DNA of 64,000 bases, from positions 6,265,044 to 6,329,043 of the forward strand of contig RPFO01000027.1 in NCBI GenBank assembly GCA_009746045.1, in the 5' to 3' direction. The stretch comes from Mesostigma viride. Taxonomy: Eukaryota > Streptophyta > Mesostigmatophyceae > Mesostigmatales > Mesostigmataceae. The stretch's first letter is position 1. Each line of letters begins with the position of its first letter. Below, one piece after another: positions 24,301 to 36,500 of this stretch. Position numbers and translations under genes: made by a program. The notes under the pieces are model-generated. The model searched no databases. It had not been told where the DNA came from and worked only from the letters and a program-made list of their open reading frames with translations.

Positions 24301-27300
24301 TGCGACATGTGATGGTGCCACATACGGGGTGGTCATGCGACCCACCATGGCTCCACAAGACAATCACAGGTGGTCGGGTTCCAACTTGTACTGTATCGAA
24401 ACAGCGCCTTGCTGCAGCTGCACGACCCCCAAGCATCGCCTGCCAAAGATATACCCACCAGTAGACCTCCCCCCCCACACACACATCACGCAAGCGAGAG
24501 GAGGAGCACGCAGAGCCCACCTCTGTGGGATGTCGCTCCCCCAACACACACCCATTATGCATGCGAGAGCAGCAGGCAGCGCCCACCTCGAGTGATTTCG
24601 CTCCCGCGCCCGTGGCCACGGCCCCCCCGTCGCTGGCCGTGCGCTCCGCCCAGTCCTCAATCCTGCGGCCCTCCAAAGGCAACGACGGTGTCAACAGATG
24701 CCAAGAGATATCAGGTCAACGGATGCAATATAGGGACCAGATGCACACGCACACGCCATCAAAACCCCTAAACCCTAAACCCTGAACCCTGATCATGCCA
24801 AGTCCTCGGCCCTGGTGCATCATCGCATGGATAGATCCCGCATACACAGCCCCGGACGAGCGTGTCATCATACACAGCACATGATACTCCCATCTCACCG
24901 ATGCATCGACGCAAACATGACAAGCACTCGGAGACGTAGTCATGACCAGCATAACGAAACGGGCACCCAGACACCCCGCAGAGATCACCACAAGGGCTCT
25001 CGTACCAAGTCGCATGCCACCCGCTCGTGTGCCCATCCCCCACGACCGTACCCTCTGCCACCATGAACCACGACCAGACTTCTGATTCACAGCATTGTGA
25101 ATGGATTCTAAACAAGTTATCCACCCACCAACTGTGCGCTGATCCCCCGCCCTCCCATACCCAAGCACGAACTCCCCCCACGCCTGACACACGAGCAGCC
25201 CCCCCCCCCACCCATTGTGCACCCATCCCCCGACGCCCCAGCCTGCACCGCCTCTGATGACAAGGCATGGCTCATGTTACTATTACAATCATGTGGACAT
25301 GACCTAATGAACGCATGCCACCCACTTGTGTGACAGCATCCCCCGCCGCCCCACTCTGCACTACCATGGATGACGATGCACGGCTCATACTACAATCGTG
25401 TGAGCATATGACCTATGAAACATATAGCCTAATAAACCCATGCCACCCACTTGTGCACCCATCCCCAGCCGCCCTTCCACGCGTTCCCCAGCGCCTTTAG
25501 CGCGCCCGTCGCCAGCGTGTCCACCGAGTCGTCCAGCAGGCGGAAGCCTTGGTCCATGAACCCTTCCTCCGACGCCGCCGAACCCCCCATGTCCAGCCGA
25601 TCCAGCGCACTGCGGGCACGATCCGGCAAGCCTCTCGCCGTTGCCGCACCTAAGGATGATGGAGCGGCCGATCCTCCGCCCCCACTGGTTGACGCCACGC
25701 GGGACGCGGGGCCAGCCTCATTGCCGCCATCCCAGCTGCTCTCGTCCGGCACCGCAGCAGCAGCAGCAGCGCGGAAAGACTCCGTGGCGGCACTTCCTTC
25801 GTCGTCACCACGGGCGGACAAGGTGGCGGCTCGAGAGGCATTGCCGCTGGTTCGGGAATCGGACGACGACGCGGCGACGGCCTCTGGCTTGCGCGGGGCG
25901 AATGTGTCTTCCTTGAGCAGCTCGGCCGCCTGGTGGGGGTGATGGGGTTGAGGGGATGAGGGGTTAAGGGGTTACGGGGTTGAGGAGTTGCGGGGTTGAG
26001 GGGTAGAGGATTTGAGGGGTTGCGGGGTTGAGGGGTTGCGGGGTTGAGGGGTTGAGAAGTTGAGGGGTTGAGGGGTTTGAGGGGTTAAGGGTTTGAGGGT
26101 TTGAGGGTTTGAGGGGTCGAGGGGTCGAGGGGTCGAGGGGTCGAGGGGTTGAGGGGTCGAGGGGTCGAGGGGTCGAGGGGTCGAGGGGTCGAGGGGTCGA
26201 GGGGTCGAGGGGTGGAGGGGTTGAGGGGTTGAGGGGTTGAGGGGTTGAGGGGTTGAGGGGTCGAGGGGTCGAGGGGTTGAGGGGTTGAGGGGTTGCGGGG
26301 TTGCGGGGTTGCGGGGTTGCGGGGTTGCGGGGTTGAGGGTTTGAGGGTTTGAGGGTTTGAGGGTTTGAGGGTTTGAGGGTTTGAGGGTTTGAGGGTTTGA
26401 GGGTTTGAGGGTTTGAGGGGTTGCGGGGTTGCGGGGTTGCGGGGTTGCGGGGTTGCGGGGTTGCGGGGTTGCGGGGTTGCGGGGTTGCGGGGTTGCGGGG
26501 TTGCGGGGTTGAGGGGTTGATAGAGGGGTCGAGGGGTCGAGGGGTCGAGGGGTCGAGGGGTCGAGGGTCGAGGGGTCGAGGGGTGGAGGGGTGGGAGGGG
26601 TGGAGGGGTGGAGGGGTGGAGGGGTGGAGGGGTGGAGGGGTGGAGGGGTGGAGGGGTGGAGGGGTGGAGGGGTGGAGGGGTGGAGGGGTGGAGGGGTGGA
26701 GGGGTGGAGGGGTGGAGGGGTGGAGGGGTGGAGGGGTGGAGGGGTGGAGGGGTGGAGGGGTGGAGGGGTGGAGGGGTAGAGGGGTAGAGGGGTAGAGGGG
26801 TAGAGGGGTAAGGGGTTGAGAGGTTGAGGGGTTGAGGGGTGAAGGGTTTGCCAGAGGAAAATGCAATTATAGTGCGAGTGAGTGACTAGGCCTGATGGGG
26901 GTGGGATTGGTGGGGTGGTGAGAACACAGCGATGTCAGCTAGCATTATAGTAGCTCGGCGGCTCGGTGGGAACTTGGGGGGTTGCCAAAAGTCAAGTAAG
27001 CGAAAGGCAACACGTATAGTGCAGGGGCAAAGTCCTTGGGGCTGGTAGGATGGGGAGGGGTGGGTGGCGTGAGGTGGTGAGAAAACAGATGTATTATTGG
27101 GTGGCGAGAAAGCAGATGCATCAAAGGGGTGAAGATTAATATGCAAGGGGTTGGTGGCAAAGCGGATAGATTAACCAGACTTCAGGCACTTGCTGGTTGC
27201 CTCGTGGATAGGAAGGGGTCGTTAGAGAGCACGTGGGGGACATGCCTGTGGGTGGATTTCACCGCTGGCGCTCGATGCGGTGGCCAGAAGCTTGTGGCCA

Positions 27301-29243
27301 GTTATGTGCCCCCTTCCTAAAGCTGGGCAAAGGGATAAGTGGCTGCCCTCGCAAAGCCTCCCAACTTAGTCGTCCCAACATTACAACCCACATAGTCCTG
27401 TCTCTGGCCATGCTATCCTGCGGTGCCGGACAAGGAAGCACTTGACAGCGCTTTTCATGTCAGGTGGGTGCTTTCAAGTCGTGTGCGTTCCTATCTCATC
27501 ATCTCCACATCTCCCCATCCCCTCATCTCCTCCCACATTCACGTGCCACACTTCTGGCGATCGCAACGGTATCGGGCTCCCCGTGCCCTGTCCTGTCCTG
27601 CCATGTGGAGCCATCTACTGCGGCCATTGCCAGAAGTGTGACCAAACGTCGAATCGGGCTCACAAGCCCTAAAGAGCGCTACACATCCTCCGTGCACACA
27701 CATGCCACCTAATGTGGTAGTCCGTGCCCATCCACGTCATGTCTTCCTCACCTGATGTGGTAGTCCGTGCCTGTCCACATCATGTCTTCCTCACCGGATG
27801 TGGTAGTCCGTGCCCCTCCACGCCATGTCTTCCTCACCTGATGTGGTAGTCCGTGCCTATCCACGTCATGTCTTCCTCCCCGGATGTGCCTATCCACGCC
27901 ATGTCTTCCTCCCCGGATGTGCCTATCCACGCCATGTCTTCCTCACCAGATGTGGTAGTCCATGCCCATCCACGTCATGTCTTCCTCACCGGATGTGGTA
28001 GTCCATGCCCATCCACGTCATGTCTTCCTCACCGGATGTGGTAGTCCGTGCCCATCCACGTCATGTCTTCCTCACCGGATGTCGTAGTCCGTGCCTATCC
28101 ACGTCATGTCTTCCTCACCGGATGTGGTAGTCCGTGCCTGTCCACGTCATGTCTTCCTCACCGGATGTGGTAGTCCATGCCTATCCACGTCATGTCTTCC
28201 TCACCTGATGTGGTAGCCCATGCCCATCCACGTCATGTCTTCCTCACCCCAATAATGGTCATGAAGGCAACTGGGTCAAGCCCGTGACGCCACTCTATTC
28301 ATAACTGATACTGACGCATGGATGCGCCACAACTTGCGCGCTCGGTAGCCCGACCGCGGTATCCGTGACCAGGCACGCCATGCCATGTTGTTAGTAGCTA
28401 AACGTCGAAAAGCGGTGCGCCACGACTTACGTGCTTGGTGACCTCGGATGCCACCCCGACCGCGGTATCGGTGACCAGGTCCGTGACCAGTGTCATCGAT
28501 TTCAATGCTGTGGAGGCCCACGAGAGACCCCAGCCACCACCCCAGCCACCGCTCTCCTGCGCCGGCTCCTCCGCCTCGTCCTCGCTCCCCGCCGAGCTGC
28601 CGCCGGCCGCGTCCTTGACCTCCTCGATCTCCGCGGCCCCTTTGGCGGCAGCCATGCGGCTGGAGATGACGGGCGGCACTATCGGCTCCTCATTCTCCCC
28701 ATTGTCCTCGTCCCCCCAAGCATCGTCAAGTAGTGCTCTGGGGTCAGCCTCGTCCTCCGGCTGGCCTGATTTCTCCTCCTCTGCCTCCTCTGCCTCCTCT
28801 GCCTCCTCTGCCTCCTCTTCCTGCTCTGGCTCCACCTCATTCTCGGCCTCATTTTCAGGCGACTGCACGGTCTCGGCTGCTTCTTGCACTACGGCTTCGC
28901 CCTCACTCTCATAAACAGCATCCTTCTCAGTCTCGCCCTCTACCTGAGGGGATAAGCCAGCGTCCATTTCCGCCTCGTCGTTGGCATCATGAAACTGTTC
29001 CTCTTCCACTGCCGAATCCACCTGTTCCTCCCCATTTTGCTCGACAGGATCTTGACGTTGCTCGTCAACACTCTCATCTGGCACGCCTGCATCCGAGGTT
29101 GGATCTACTGCGGCGTCATCACTTGCCGCCCCTTCCGTTTCGTCCATATCAATTCGCGCATCTTCCTTGGATGCCGCAGCAGCGGACGTCTCCCCACCTC
29201 CCCGCTTATCTCTCCGCCGCCCTTTGCCTTTGCCCCCGGCCAT
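21358..29243 (-). CDS. FAM114-family protein (NOXP20-like), six exons found, 3' end unresolved
   Basis: FAM114 proteins are conserved, poorly understood cytoplasmic/Golgi proteins; animal members are reported Rab2 effectors. Exons: 28431-29243, 25459-25929, 24587-24670, 23835-24026, 22426-22915, 21358-21807, all joined in phase 0 (about 833 codons). The N-terminal half is acidic (long Glu/Ala run around residues 145-175), then the family's Trp-rich start (GGWGGGWGLSWASTALKSM, about 230), a GALKALGNAW segment, and the core FYVYGGHEFLEELESLSN, which parallels animal FQGLSHLEALEMLS. Exon 6 (LAELCSLCIAHLLLLAQSL, EVEALIEGFAENMGRV) fits the C-terminal helical part. Exon 5 carries a 9-C run at 22737-22745 that shifts the frame; one base fewer restores it, so this is probably a sequence error or a mutation. 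The start at 29243 gives a basic leader (MAGGKGKGRRRDKRGG). The terminal exon was not found. Confidence 0.8.
21880..21965 (-). repeat. Copy of FAM114 exon 6 acceptor edge
   Basis: cagctcggccaggcaatgcg (21892) and cagtgaccatgggtgggc copy the real exon 6 start and intron at 21793-21870 (gagctcggccaggcgctgcg, tagtgaccaggggtgggtgg). The copy spans the acceptor AG. Confidence 0.88.
21970..22260. repeat. 20-bp tandem repeat, about 14 units
   Basis: Units of gtgggtgggcatgtggcgtt and variants, directly after the exon 6 acceptor copy in FAM114 intron 5. The ggtgggtggggcat string next to the true acceptor may be its source. Confidence 0.93.
23690..23725 (-). repeat. Copy of FAM114 exon 4 donor edge
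   Basis: ccacctcgagcagcttgtgg (23700) resembles the real exon 4 end at 23833-23852 (tacctcgaggaactcgtgac). Confidence 0.6.
24143..24166. repeat. Homopolymer G tract
   Basis: About 24 G in a row on the plus strand following ggtggtggt, in FAM114 intron 3; C-rich in the gene's sense strand. Confidence 0.9.
24505..24545 (-). repeat. Copy of FAM114 exon 3 donor edge
   Basis: agcccacctctgtgggatgt then cgctcccccaacac (24515-24549) copies the exon 3 end at 24579-24610 (gcgcccacctcgagtgattt, cgctcccgcg). Confidence 0.75.
24761..24793. repeat. Short telomere-like (CCCTAAA)n tract
   Basis: cccctaaaccctaaaccctg then aaccctgatc: about three degenerate copies of the plant-type telomere repeat complement, inside FAM114 intron 2. 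Confidence 0.6.
25024..25365 (-). repeat. Four copies of FAM114 exon 2 donor edge
   Basis: gtgtgcccatcccccacgac (25027), ctgtgcgctgatcccccgcc (25132), ttgtgcacccatcccccgac (25215) and gtgtgacagcatcccccgcc (25329) copy the real end of exon 2 with its donor at 25452-25471 (tgtgcacccatccccagccg). Confidence 0.9.
25940..26830. repeat. Minisatellite of 8-9 bp units in homogenised blocks
   Basis: About 890 bp of ggggttgag-type units with the variants ggggtcgag, ggggttgcg, gggtttgag, ggggtggag and ggggtagag clustered in runs. It starts about 10 bp from the FAM114 exon 2 acceptor and is pyrimidine-rich in sense, so it may act as an outsized polypyrimidine tract. Confidence 0.97.
27712..28250. repeat. 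About 45-bp minisatellite, about 12 units
   Basis: Units of gatgtggtagtccgtgccca plus tccacgtcatgtcttcctca, with a shorter 27-bp variant near 27880-27935. FAM114 intron 1. Confidence 0.95.
28320..28376 (-). repeat. Copy of FAM114 exon 1 donor edge
   Basis: gatgcgccacaacttgcgcg (28321) and gaccgcggtatccgtgacca (28350) copy the exon 1 end and donor at 28414-28480 (ggtgcgccacgacttacgtg, gaccgcggtatcggtgacca). The copy extends about 35 bp into the exon. Confidence 0.92.
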
Positions 29244-30041
29244 GATTCCCACCCTACTGCGCCAAGCTACAGCGATGGATCTTACGTTCAATTCTCCTCC
29301 CGAGGCCCGCCTTTAGGCTGAGGCTCGAGCAACCATGCGGGCTTCGCCTCTGCGGGAGGAACAAGCCTCGTGTGAAGCCATAGCTGCACTCTCATGTCAT
29401 TTTTCCAATTTCGCGGTAGCTCCGTACACGCCAGGAATGAGGAACGTAGGACTTCCGTACTCCGTACTTCATAGAGATTCTCTGCTGCCCATGGGCGGCG
29501 TGGGACACAACAACAACAACAACAACAACTCCGTAGAGATGATAACTCGCCTACGGACAACAACTGCTGCACATCAGCGGCGTTGAGTTGAGTTGAGCTT
29601 ATTCGCTCAAACCCCGCGGCTAACCATGGGCATAATTTCCCCGAAAGTATGTAAGTACTGTATCCAGGAAGTATCCAGGTCGTATCTGGTAATGTGCTAT
29701 CCCCCGATGCCACTCCATCGAGGCTACTTGGCATGCGATCGATTGCTACAGTAGGATACATCTTGCTGTGAATTCACGTATCCGATGATGCAACCGTCCA
29801 TGTCCCAGTGCCCCGATAGTACCACCGATAGTAAATATATCCGGCCCTCGGCCACTATAGATCTGTGCTGCCCTTGGGCGGCGTGGGAAACAACAACAAC
29901 AACAACAACAATAACGCAGTCCAAATGCAACCACTGAACAAACATGTTGCGGCGTGGCACTGGGCAACAACAACACCGTCGCCATCAGGGTCGCCAGTAG
30001 TGGTCCTCATCAACATTTCACCAACAGCCCTGATCAGCCCA

Positions 30042-30194
30042 ACAGACTTACAGTTGTTGTTGTTGTTGTTGTTGTGTCCCACGCCGCACATGGGCAGCAG
30101 AGAATCTATAGTGGCCTGTAAGTCTGTACTGTATAGATTCTCTGCTGCCCATGGGCGGCGTGGGACACAACAACAACAACAACTGTAAGTCTGT
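30042..30194. repeat. Foldback element with about 65-bp inverted arms
   Basis: Left arm acagacttacagttgttg, then cccacgccgcacatgggcag and cagagaatctata. The right arm is its near-complement: tatagattctctgctgcc, catgggcggcgtgggaca, caacaactgtaagtctgt. Single arms also occur at 29470-29525 and 29862-29915. Confidence 0.85.
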
Positions 30195-30237
30195 AACGTC
30201 CGACGTCTCATGTCAGTGATGTCACGTGAAATCATTA

Positions 30238-30368
30238 GGATTAACCAATAGGATTATTTTTTTTGTAACACCCATTTCACCGGAAATGATGAACCCTGGG
30301 GTGGATTGCCCGGGGATTTCATCATCAATATTTCCGGGTAAATGGGTATTTTTTATTGGTTATAATCC
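30238..30368. repeat. Second foldback / MITE-like inverted repeat
   Basis: ggattaaccaataggatt and caccggaaatgatgaa pair with ttcatcatcaatatttccgg and attggttataatcc. The imperfect arms are about 55 nt. No target-site duplication was identified with confidence. Confidence 0.7.
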
Positions 30369-30552
30369 TTCCTATCAATTATCCAGCGGTGGCAGGGGGG
30401 AGTACGCGCCAGGCAACGTCTTCAAGTCCGCACGAGGCCTCCCACGCGGAATAGGCTAGGTGCCGCGTCTAGCCACGGCATGGCCGCGTCGCCGTGATAG
30501 CCGGTTTGACGCACTGTGCCTCCCTTCCTGTAACAGCTGTTGAGGCGAGAGA

Positions 30553-33500
30553 ATGCCTCGCCATTTTGGACAACGCATCAACGGGATGCGCAGCTGCTTC
30601 CAGGAGTATGTCGTATTCGTTTTGGTTGCGTTGATCGGCCTTTCCTGCTTCGTCGCTGGAGATCCAGGTGGAATTAAAGACGTTCGAGCCGCTGTGGAGC
30701 ACGCCAGAACTTGGAACCTGGACAAGATCGGTTCAAATCTGGACAATACGCCGGATTCGAACACACACCCTCTGCTGACGCAGTTGCACGATGCTCTCTC
30801 CGCCGCTCAGTCGACTGCGTCCGCTGACGAGACCGAAAAGGACAAGAAGGTGGGCTCGTCGGGTTCTCCCAATGCTGACTTCGTGGACTTCCTCGTTAAA
30901 GGCGTGGGTCGTACCGTCCCCGTGACTGCCGACTCGAAGGGGAAGTCCACGCAGGGCACGCGGGGGCGCACGCGGGATGTCCGTGACCCTACTGGGCCCC
31001 ATTCCTCATCCGCCAACAAAAGATCGCCGGATTCCTCAAAGGATTCCTCCTCCTCCTCCCCGACCGAGCGCGTTGAGTTACGTGTGAAAGGCGTCCTCGA
31101 GCAAGCCGCCGACGCAGACAAGGTGCAGTCCGACCTCGCCTCCGTGTGCGGCGCGCGCGATGTGCTTGTTCTCGGCCGTGGCATCTACGCCTGGGTCCCT
31201 GCCGACAACATCCCCTGCCTGGCCTCGGTCGCCGGAGTCTCGTCCTGGTCCCCGTCTATGGTCCGCCACCGCGGCGCCACCGCCGCGGACCCCGTGATCT
31301 CCCAGGGGCTCCGGGCGATGCGGGCCGACCTCGTCCAGTCCTACTGGAATGTGACGGGTCGCGGCATCAAGGTCGGCATCCTGTCCGACTCCTTTGACCC
31401 TTGTGGGACCGACACGGCGCCCGCCCAGTCCGCAGGGGAGCTGCCCCCAGATGTCGAGATTCTCCTGGACCCACCCTGCCAGTTCGGCGGCTGGCTCAAT
31501 GAGGGCCGGGCGATTGCGGAGATCGTGCATGACATCGTGCCCGACGCCGCGATCGCGTTCCACACCGCTCCCGGGTCCGAGCCCGTGTTTGCCGACGGCA
31601 TCCGTGCACTCGCCGCCGCCGACTGTGACCTCGTGGTCGACGACATCGGCTACCTTGATGCCCCGTTCTTCTTCGACGGCATCTCCGCCACCGCCGTGAA
31701 CGACGTCACGCGCAACGGCACGCACTACTTCTCCGCGGCAGGCAATGATGCCGACTACTCGTACGAGGGGCCGTTCCGCCCCTCGGGCGTTAGGCGCTTC
31801 GGGCTGGACCTGCACGACTTCGACCCCTCCCCGAGCGGGACGCAGCCGTTCACGATTATCTCCGGGCAATTCGGCGGCGGCACATGCATCGGGTTCCAGT
31901 GGGACGACCGGTGGGCGACGCAGGGTCCCTGGGCAGCCCAGGGCATCCCCGGGGCGGAGGCTGACTTGGACATCATCGTGGTGGATGCGACGGGGCAGAG
32001 GGTGGGCAGCTCTACAGGCGAGAACCTCGACGGCGACGCCCAGGAGTTCGTCTGCTTCCACACGCTTCAGCCCTGGGTGGCCGTCTACGTGGGCCTGTAC
32101 GAAGGCCGCCCCCCCACGAACATAAAGTTTATTGTCTTCGGCTCAATGGTCACGTTCGAGACGTTCCCCACTTACAGCTCGACCGTGTTTGCGCACCCGG
32201 CGGCAGAGCTGGCCGTCTCGGTGGGCGCGGCGTTCTACGGCGACACGCCCGCGTTCAACCCCAACCTCACGTCCGCTATCCTCGAGCCCTACAGCTCCAA
32301 GGGGGGAACCCGCATCCTGTTCGACGAGCAAGGGAACCACCTGGGGCCGAGGGGGGTCATCCGCGCCACCCCCAGCGTGGTGGGGCCGGACGGCGGCGAC
32401 ACGACGTTCTTTTATTCCGGTGACGTGGAAGGGAATGGACACCCAAACTTCTTCGGCACGTCCGCGTCCTCCCCCCACGTGACGGGCCTGGCCGCGCTCT
32501 TCCTCAGCATGGTCAAGCCGTACGTGCCGGTGCCCAGCCCGGCGGCGCTGCGCACGATGCTCCAGACGACCGCGGTGGACTACGGGGAGCCGGGGGTGGA
32601 CCCCTTGTGGGGGTCTGGGTTTGTGGACGGGCCGCGATTGTTCAAGCTGGGGCTCGTTATCCTGCGCGACCATGAGCGGTCTGTTCTGCTGGCGTTCAAG
32701 GGCGGGGTGGACGCGGCTGGCGAGCTGGTGGATTGGGTGGATGGCACGGACGTGTGTGGTTGGACAGGTGTCACGTGCATGGCGGACGCGCCGCACCTCG
32801 TCACGGGCTTGGTTCTGGCGAACCGGGGACTCGGGGGCACGGTATCGGCGGCACTGGCAGACCTGCCTGTGTTGAAGGTGCTTGATTTGTCGGCGAATGC
32901 GTTTAGTGGGAGCATTCCGGAGGAGCTCGGACAGCTGTCCAACGTGGAGACCATGTGAGTGACGCTAGCTGTCAGTTATCTAGTTGGTAGGTTAGTTTGG
33001 TTGGCGGGCGGGCGGCGGGAGGGAGGGAAAGTGGGCGGGCGGGCGGGCGGGCGTGCGGGCTGGTGGGCAGGCAGGGAGGCAGGGAGGGAGGGGTCAGCCA
33101 ACTTAGTAAGCTTAGTAGTAGTCAGCTTGTTTGTTCGGTTGTTTAATTGATGTTTGATTGTTATTCATCCAGGTGGTTTAGGGGAGCTGTGGAATGTGCA
33201 GACAATGTGGGTGACGCCAGTAGTTTGCAGTTAGTGATGGGATCTTGCTTGGTTGCGTAGTTGCTTAGTCGGTTGCTTAGCTAGTTGCTTACTTGGTTGC
33301 CTAGTTGGTTGCGCAGTTGCTTAGTCGGTTGCTTACTTGGTTGCTTAGCTAGTTGCTTGCATGGTTGCTTGGTTGCTGGCTTGTTTGCTTACTTGGTTGC
33401 TGGCTTGTTTGCTTACTTGGTTGCTTAGCTAGTTGCTTAGTCGGTTGCTTATTTGGTTGCTTAGCTAGTTGCTTGCTTGGTTGCTTGGTTGCTTACTTGG

Positions 33501-36500
33501 TTGCTTAGTTGCTTAGTCGGTTGCTTACTTGGTTGCTTAGCTAGTTGCTTAGTTGGTTGCTGAATTGGTTGCTTGGTTGGTTGCTTACTTGGTTGCTTGG
33601 TTGCTTACTTGGTTGCTTAGTTGCTTAGTTGGTTGCTCAGTTGGTTGCTTACTTGGTTGCTTAGCTGGTTGCTTACTTGGTTGCTTACTTGGTTGCATAC
33701 TTGGTTGCTTGGTTGGTTGCTTACTTGGTTGCTCAGCTAGTTTCTTAGTTGGTTGCTCAGCTAATTGCTTAGTCTGTTGCTCAGCTAGTTGCTTAGTTAT
33801 TTAGCTGCCTAGTTAGTCACGTAGCTTGTTGCGTGCCCCCATCGGGGTGTGCGCAGTCGCGTCCAGTGTCTTACATCATTGCTTAGTCTGTGGATTGCGT
33901 GCCTCCATGGGGGTGTTTGTTAGGAAGTGCTCGTTAGTCCCACACGAGAGGAGTGTACGTACACAATGCGGGACATGCATATTCATAAAAAAACACAACT
34001 TTTTTTTTTCAGCATTCTTGTTTGCGGGAACCAGGCAGCTATGCAGAACTTGAATGGGAGCCCATGAATGCGGGCCACCCGGTGCTTGTAAGTACTGGGA
34101 CGATATAAGGTCTTCTCGTCTTTTTTCCTCGAGCGTGGTGTGAGCTGCATGCCTTGCATCAATTACCCTATCCCCCAAAACGCTGTGGAGGCGATCCATG
34201 GGGCATGTGGGTGTTTTTCGGATCGGATACTCCTCCCCTTCCCTGCTTGAAGGCGCGGCGGGAATCACCAAAGGTAGCCAACCCTCCCCACCAAAGATCC
34301 CCCAAAACTCCTCCAGGTCAGACTCGCCAGAACCACGTGGGCAGGGAACGCGTCCTTCATGCTGTCTTCTTCCCCCGCACCCCCTGACCCCTGATCCCTC
34401 CCATCCAATCGCCAACTGGCATCCGCACCCCCTGACCACACACCTTGCAGCAACCTGAGCTCCAACCAGCTGGTTGGGAGCATCCCGCCCTCCTTCAACC
34501 AGCTCACCCGCCTTCGCGTCCTCGACGTGCATGACAACGCAGGCCTCACCGGCTGCATCCCGTACCTCTTGGCCGGCGTGACAGATGCCAGCGGGACCAG
34601 CATCCCAGACGGCCCCGGCCGTGCGTGCGGGGACACGATTGAGGGTGCCATCCTCGTCCCCTTTCTGCCCTTCTCGACCGAGGGCGATATCCGCCCCTTT
34701 ACCCGCAATTATGACTACGGCGCGGCCTGCGCGGGCGCGGGCTCATCCTCTCCCGATGTTGTTTTCGAGGTCACCGCTCAGGCCGACGGCATACTGACCG
34801 CGTCTCTCTGCGGAAGCTCGTTTGACACCCTGGTGACAATCGCCAGCGTCGCCGACAACGCCACGCAGGCGTGCAACGACGACTTTGCCCTCTGTGACAG
34901 CGGCGGCAGCGAGGTGGAGGCGCTTGTGACCGCGGGCAGCAGCTACTACGTGATCGTCTCGGGGGCGGGCGACGCCCAGGGCGCTTTCCAGCTCCGCCTC
35001 ACGTTGGCGCCCCCTCCCTCCCCCGCCGAGGTGTCCCAGGAGCGGGCGGCGTTGCGGGAGTTCTGGGACCGCGTGTCGCCGCTCCTGGCCGACGCCACCG
35101 CGTGGGACTGGGCCAATGCGAGCGTGTGCGAGATGGGGCCGGTATTTTGCCGGGGGGGGCGCGTCGCGGCGCTCGACTTGTACATAGGCGAGGCGGACGG
35201 AAGCCTCTCGGGACTCATGCAGCAGCCGCTGCTGGACCTGACGGCGCTGGAGCGGGTGTCTATTCATGGCGCCCAGGCGCTGGTTGGGTGCACGCTGGGC
35301 GTGCTGCGGGAGACGCTCATGTTTGTGGACGTGGATGGGAGACCCGGCATGTGCGGTGACAGTGCGGAGGATCCCGTGATCATCCCCTCACTGCCCTTCG
35401 TCTACCGTGACGACACCTCGCGCGGGTTTGGGCGCGACGCGCCGGTGCGTGGCTGCCGCCGCAACGAGGCCGCGGACGTGATCTTTGTGTACACCGCCAA
35501 CGTCACCGCGGCCGTGAAGGTGTCGACGTGCACCCCCTACTTGCGGGAGTACGACAGCTACATCCACGTGCTTGAGGAATACGACGGCGTGTTCAAGTAC
35601 CCGCTGTGCGATGATGACGGTACGTGCTGGCACCCATGTTGCCTCGTTCGTCTTTCCCGCCCTCTCTCCCTCTTGAAACATGCGTGCTGGACATCCGGCG
35701 CGTGGGATGATTGGGCCGGATCTAGAAGAGGATGGGGGACAAAGATAAAGCCGATTAGGCCAGATAAAGAAGTGGATGGGGAGTGACGAGGGGGGTGGGG
35801 AGGAGTTGAGGGCGAGTTGAGGGGCAAGTGTAGTGCCGTGTGTGGGGCTTGTAGCAGTGCATCGTGGTCTACCAACCCCCAACTGGCGCGTCACCCGTTC
35901 TCTTTCCTTGCCGAAGTATGGGGCCGAAAGTAGGGCGGCCCTGGCTGTCATGTTGACAGTGGGTGTGCCGCGGTTTGCACGACAGTGATGCTCGGGACTA
36001 GAGCGCGTGTGTGCGCCCTGCATGATCGCAGGGTGGACGGCAGTGGCTGGCTAAGGGCTTGGTATACAGTGATGGGTTGTTATGGCGCCAGCGACGTGGG
36101 AGAAGGGCGTTGTCCCCCTGTGGTTTGGTTTTGGACCACGTCTCTGTTCCTCATCGGTGCCCCTGGATCGGGGTATATGCATCCATGCAGGCGCATGCAT
36201 CCCGCTGGCATCGGGACCTGCCTTGCGCGCAGAGGAGCCACATACACACATGCAGCTGGTGGTGTGCGTGGGCCGGTGGAGCTTTGCCTGCCTGTGGGTT
36301 ATTATGGTATTGGCTGGTGATTGCCAGACATTTCTTGATGGCTTTTGCTTCCATTGTGTTGCCTGTCTCGTTCTCATAACTTGACATTTTCGACGAATGC
36401 ATGCAGGTTGTTTCATGGATATTATGACCGTGTGTAATAATCTTGCGATGATTATCTTGACTCATTCATGATTCCCGCGAAATCTTCACGATGCATCCTT

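Larger units (their letters stand above)
29244..30552. promoter_or_regulatory. Divergent promoter region of FAM114 and the subtilase gene
   Basis: The two genes diverge from this 1.3-kb interval. It contains four copies of a ctgctgcccatgggcggcgt element with (CAA)n, at about 29475, 29868, 30085 (inverted) and 30143, plus a second foldback at 30238-30368 carrying CCAAT boxes. Function is inferred from position only. Confidence 0.5.

Noticed and set aside
24761-24793. Chromosome-end or healed telomere
   Set aside because: Only about three degenerate units inside an intron of a continuous gene.
25964-26866. 300-codon Pro/Ser/Thr-rich frame
   Set aside because: Translation of the 8-9 bp minisatellite in a FAM114 intron.
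33553-33804. Cys/Leu-rich membrane-like peptide
   Set aside because: Translation of the ttgcttacttgg minisatellite in an intron.
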